DNA from: Acidobacteriota bacterium
GTDB taxonomy: Bacteria; Acidobacteriota; Vicinamibacteria; Vicinamibacterales; UBA2999
Length of the DNA: 58,104 nt
Reading direction: 5' to 3'
NCBI GenBank assembly: GCA_016789705.1
Contig: JAEUQR010000128.1
Span: 1-58,104, forward strand
Shown here: positions 57,893 through 58,104 of the stretch, piece by piece
How the letters are laid out: every line of letters starts with the position of its first letter
Position numbering within the stretch: position 1 is the first letter of the stretch
Program-made: the position numbers and the translations under genes
The notes under the pieces: model-generated
Seen by the model: only the letters and a program-made list of their open reading frames with translations
The model's database searches: none
Told to the model about the DNA's origin: nothing

Positions 57893-58104
57893 TCGTCGAT
57901 GTGGCGGGCGAGCTGTTCGGTGGCGGCCAGGTACTGCGGAAACAGACGCGCCGCGTCGATGCCGCTGCGTTCGAGTTCGTTGGCGATGTGCAGGACGTCA
58001 GATACGACCTTCGCGTCGAGCCCGAGCCGCTCGGCCGCCCATTGCGCGAGCTGCCGCTGGTCGCCGAGCTGACCATCGAGGCGCGAGACCAGGTTGAGCA
58101 GCGC
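57877..58104 (-). CDS. C-terminal part of an unrecognised protein (truncated by window edge)
   Basis: 75 codons, ending EWPDQ and TAG at 57877; the 5' part is outside the window. The visible sequence (LLNLVSRLDGQLGDQRQLAQ, VVSDVLHIANELERSGIDAARLF) is helical, with no cysteine and no obvious motif. The frame runs cleanly to the edge and its codons are GC-rich like the neighbours, so it is a real gene. Overlaps the TPM start by 16 bp, implying co-transcription with TPM and LemA. Confidence 0.7.
   Translation of the reverse strand, partial: ALLNLVSRLDGQLGDQRQLAQWAAERLGLDAKVVSDVLHIANELERSGIDAARLFPQYLAATEQLARHIDEWPDQ

Noticed and set aside
1..58104. tRNA, rRNA, CRISPR or insertion sequences
   Set aside because: No cloverleaf-like GTTCRA loop outside coding sequence, no regularly spaced repeats and no transposase motif seen by reading; a covariance-model scan would be decisive.

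Overview
The window is about 58 kb of very GC-rich DNA (well over 60% G+C throughout), densely coded on both strands, with no gene-free gap above about 240 bp. I saw no rRNA, tRNA, CRISPR array, transposase or phage gene. The gene content fits a Gram-negative, free-living, respiring bacterium of the Acidobacteriota, probably a Vicinamibacteria-like lineage. The pointers are several CRTAC1/FG-GAP proteins, DUF5777 and DUF4097 proteins, a Ser/Thr kinase with a TPR tail, an SCO protein with a CusF-like front end, Tat and lipoprotein export signals, and outer-membrane barrels. This placement is inference; no marker gene such as 16S rRNA is present.

Layout. 1-9.3 kb: two convergent CRTAC1-type propeller genes. 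One of them closes a three-gene, 4-bp-overlapping operon with a five-heme membrane cytochrome/TPR protein and a TPR/FG-GAP lipoprotein. 9.4-11.7 kb: lipoyl synthase (lipA), a UPF0173 metallo-beta-lactamase-fold hydrolase, and a TetR regulator beneath a perfect 30-bp palindrome. 11.7-19.4 kb: a copper/heme block on the minus strand, in transcription order porin-like barrel, cupredoxin/carboxypeptidase-regulatory protein, histidine kinase, NtrC-type response regulator, then a sigma-54-like promoter with two upstream palindromes, a CuA-type cupredoxin, a c-type cytochrome, a DUF5777 barrel, and (after a hairpin) a cupredoxin lipoprotein. 19.4-23.7 kb: a DUF4097-like protein, a Ser/Thr kinase, an IclR regulator and a ferredoxin. 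23.8-28.6 kb: a TPR/aspartyl-protease-like protein, and a large HExxH protease/TolB propeller/outer-membrane barrel fusion.

28.8-37.7 kb: ECF sigma, zinc anti-sigma, thioredoxin, a small protein, a fatty-acid desaturase and a small HExxH membrane protein. Next come an SPFH plus ribbon-helix-helix pair under an AT-rich palindrome, a GNAT, and the trio flavin oxidoreductase, DUF1365 and cyclopropane-fatty-acid-type methyltransferase, which suggests membrane-lipid remodelling. 37.7-46.2 kb: housekeeping and accessory genes (EEP nuclease, zinc-ribbon protein, transglutaminase-like protein, CusF-SCO, RRM protein, DUF72, YheT hydrolase, exported amidase, small membrane protein, BNR propeller). 46.3-53.8 kb: M20 peptidase, small hypotheticals, barrel, lipoprotein, a 125-bp imperfect palindrome, Tat-exported PLP enzyme, polytopic membrane protein, DinB and GNAT. 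53.8-58.1 kb: a minus-strand group of DUF4097 protein, anti-sigma, ECF sigma, LemA and TPM proteins, ending in a truncated gene.

The strongest candidate for an undescribed system is the 12.3-19.4 kb block. A two-component system sits between two sets of copper/heme proteins and barrels. Directly behind the regulator gene are a near-consensus -24/-12 promoter and paired TTAC-N7-GTAA sites. Another recurring feature is a -10-like hexamer placed 6-7 nt before the start codon at six genes, which suggests leaderless mRNAs.
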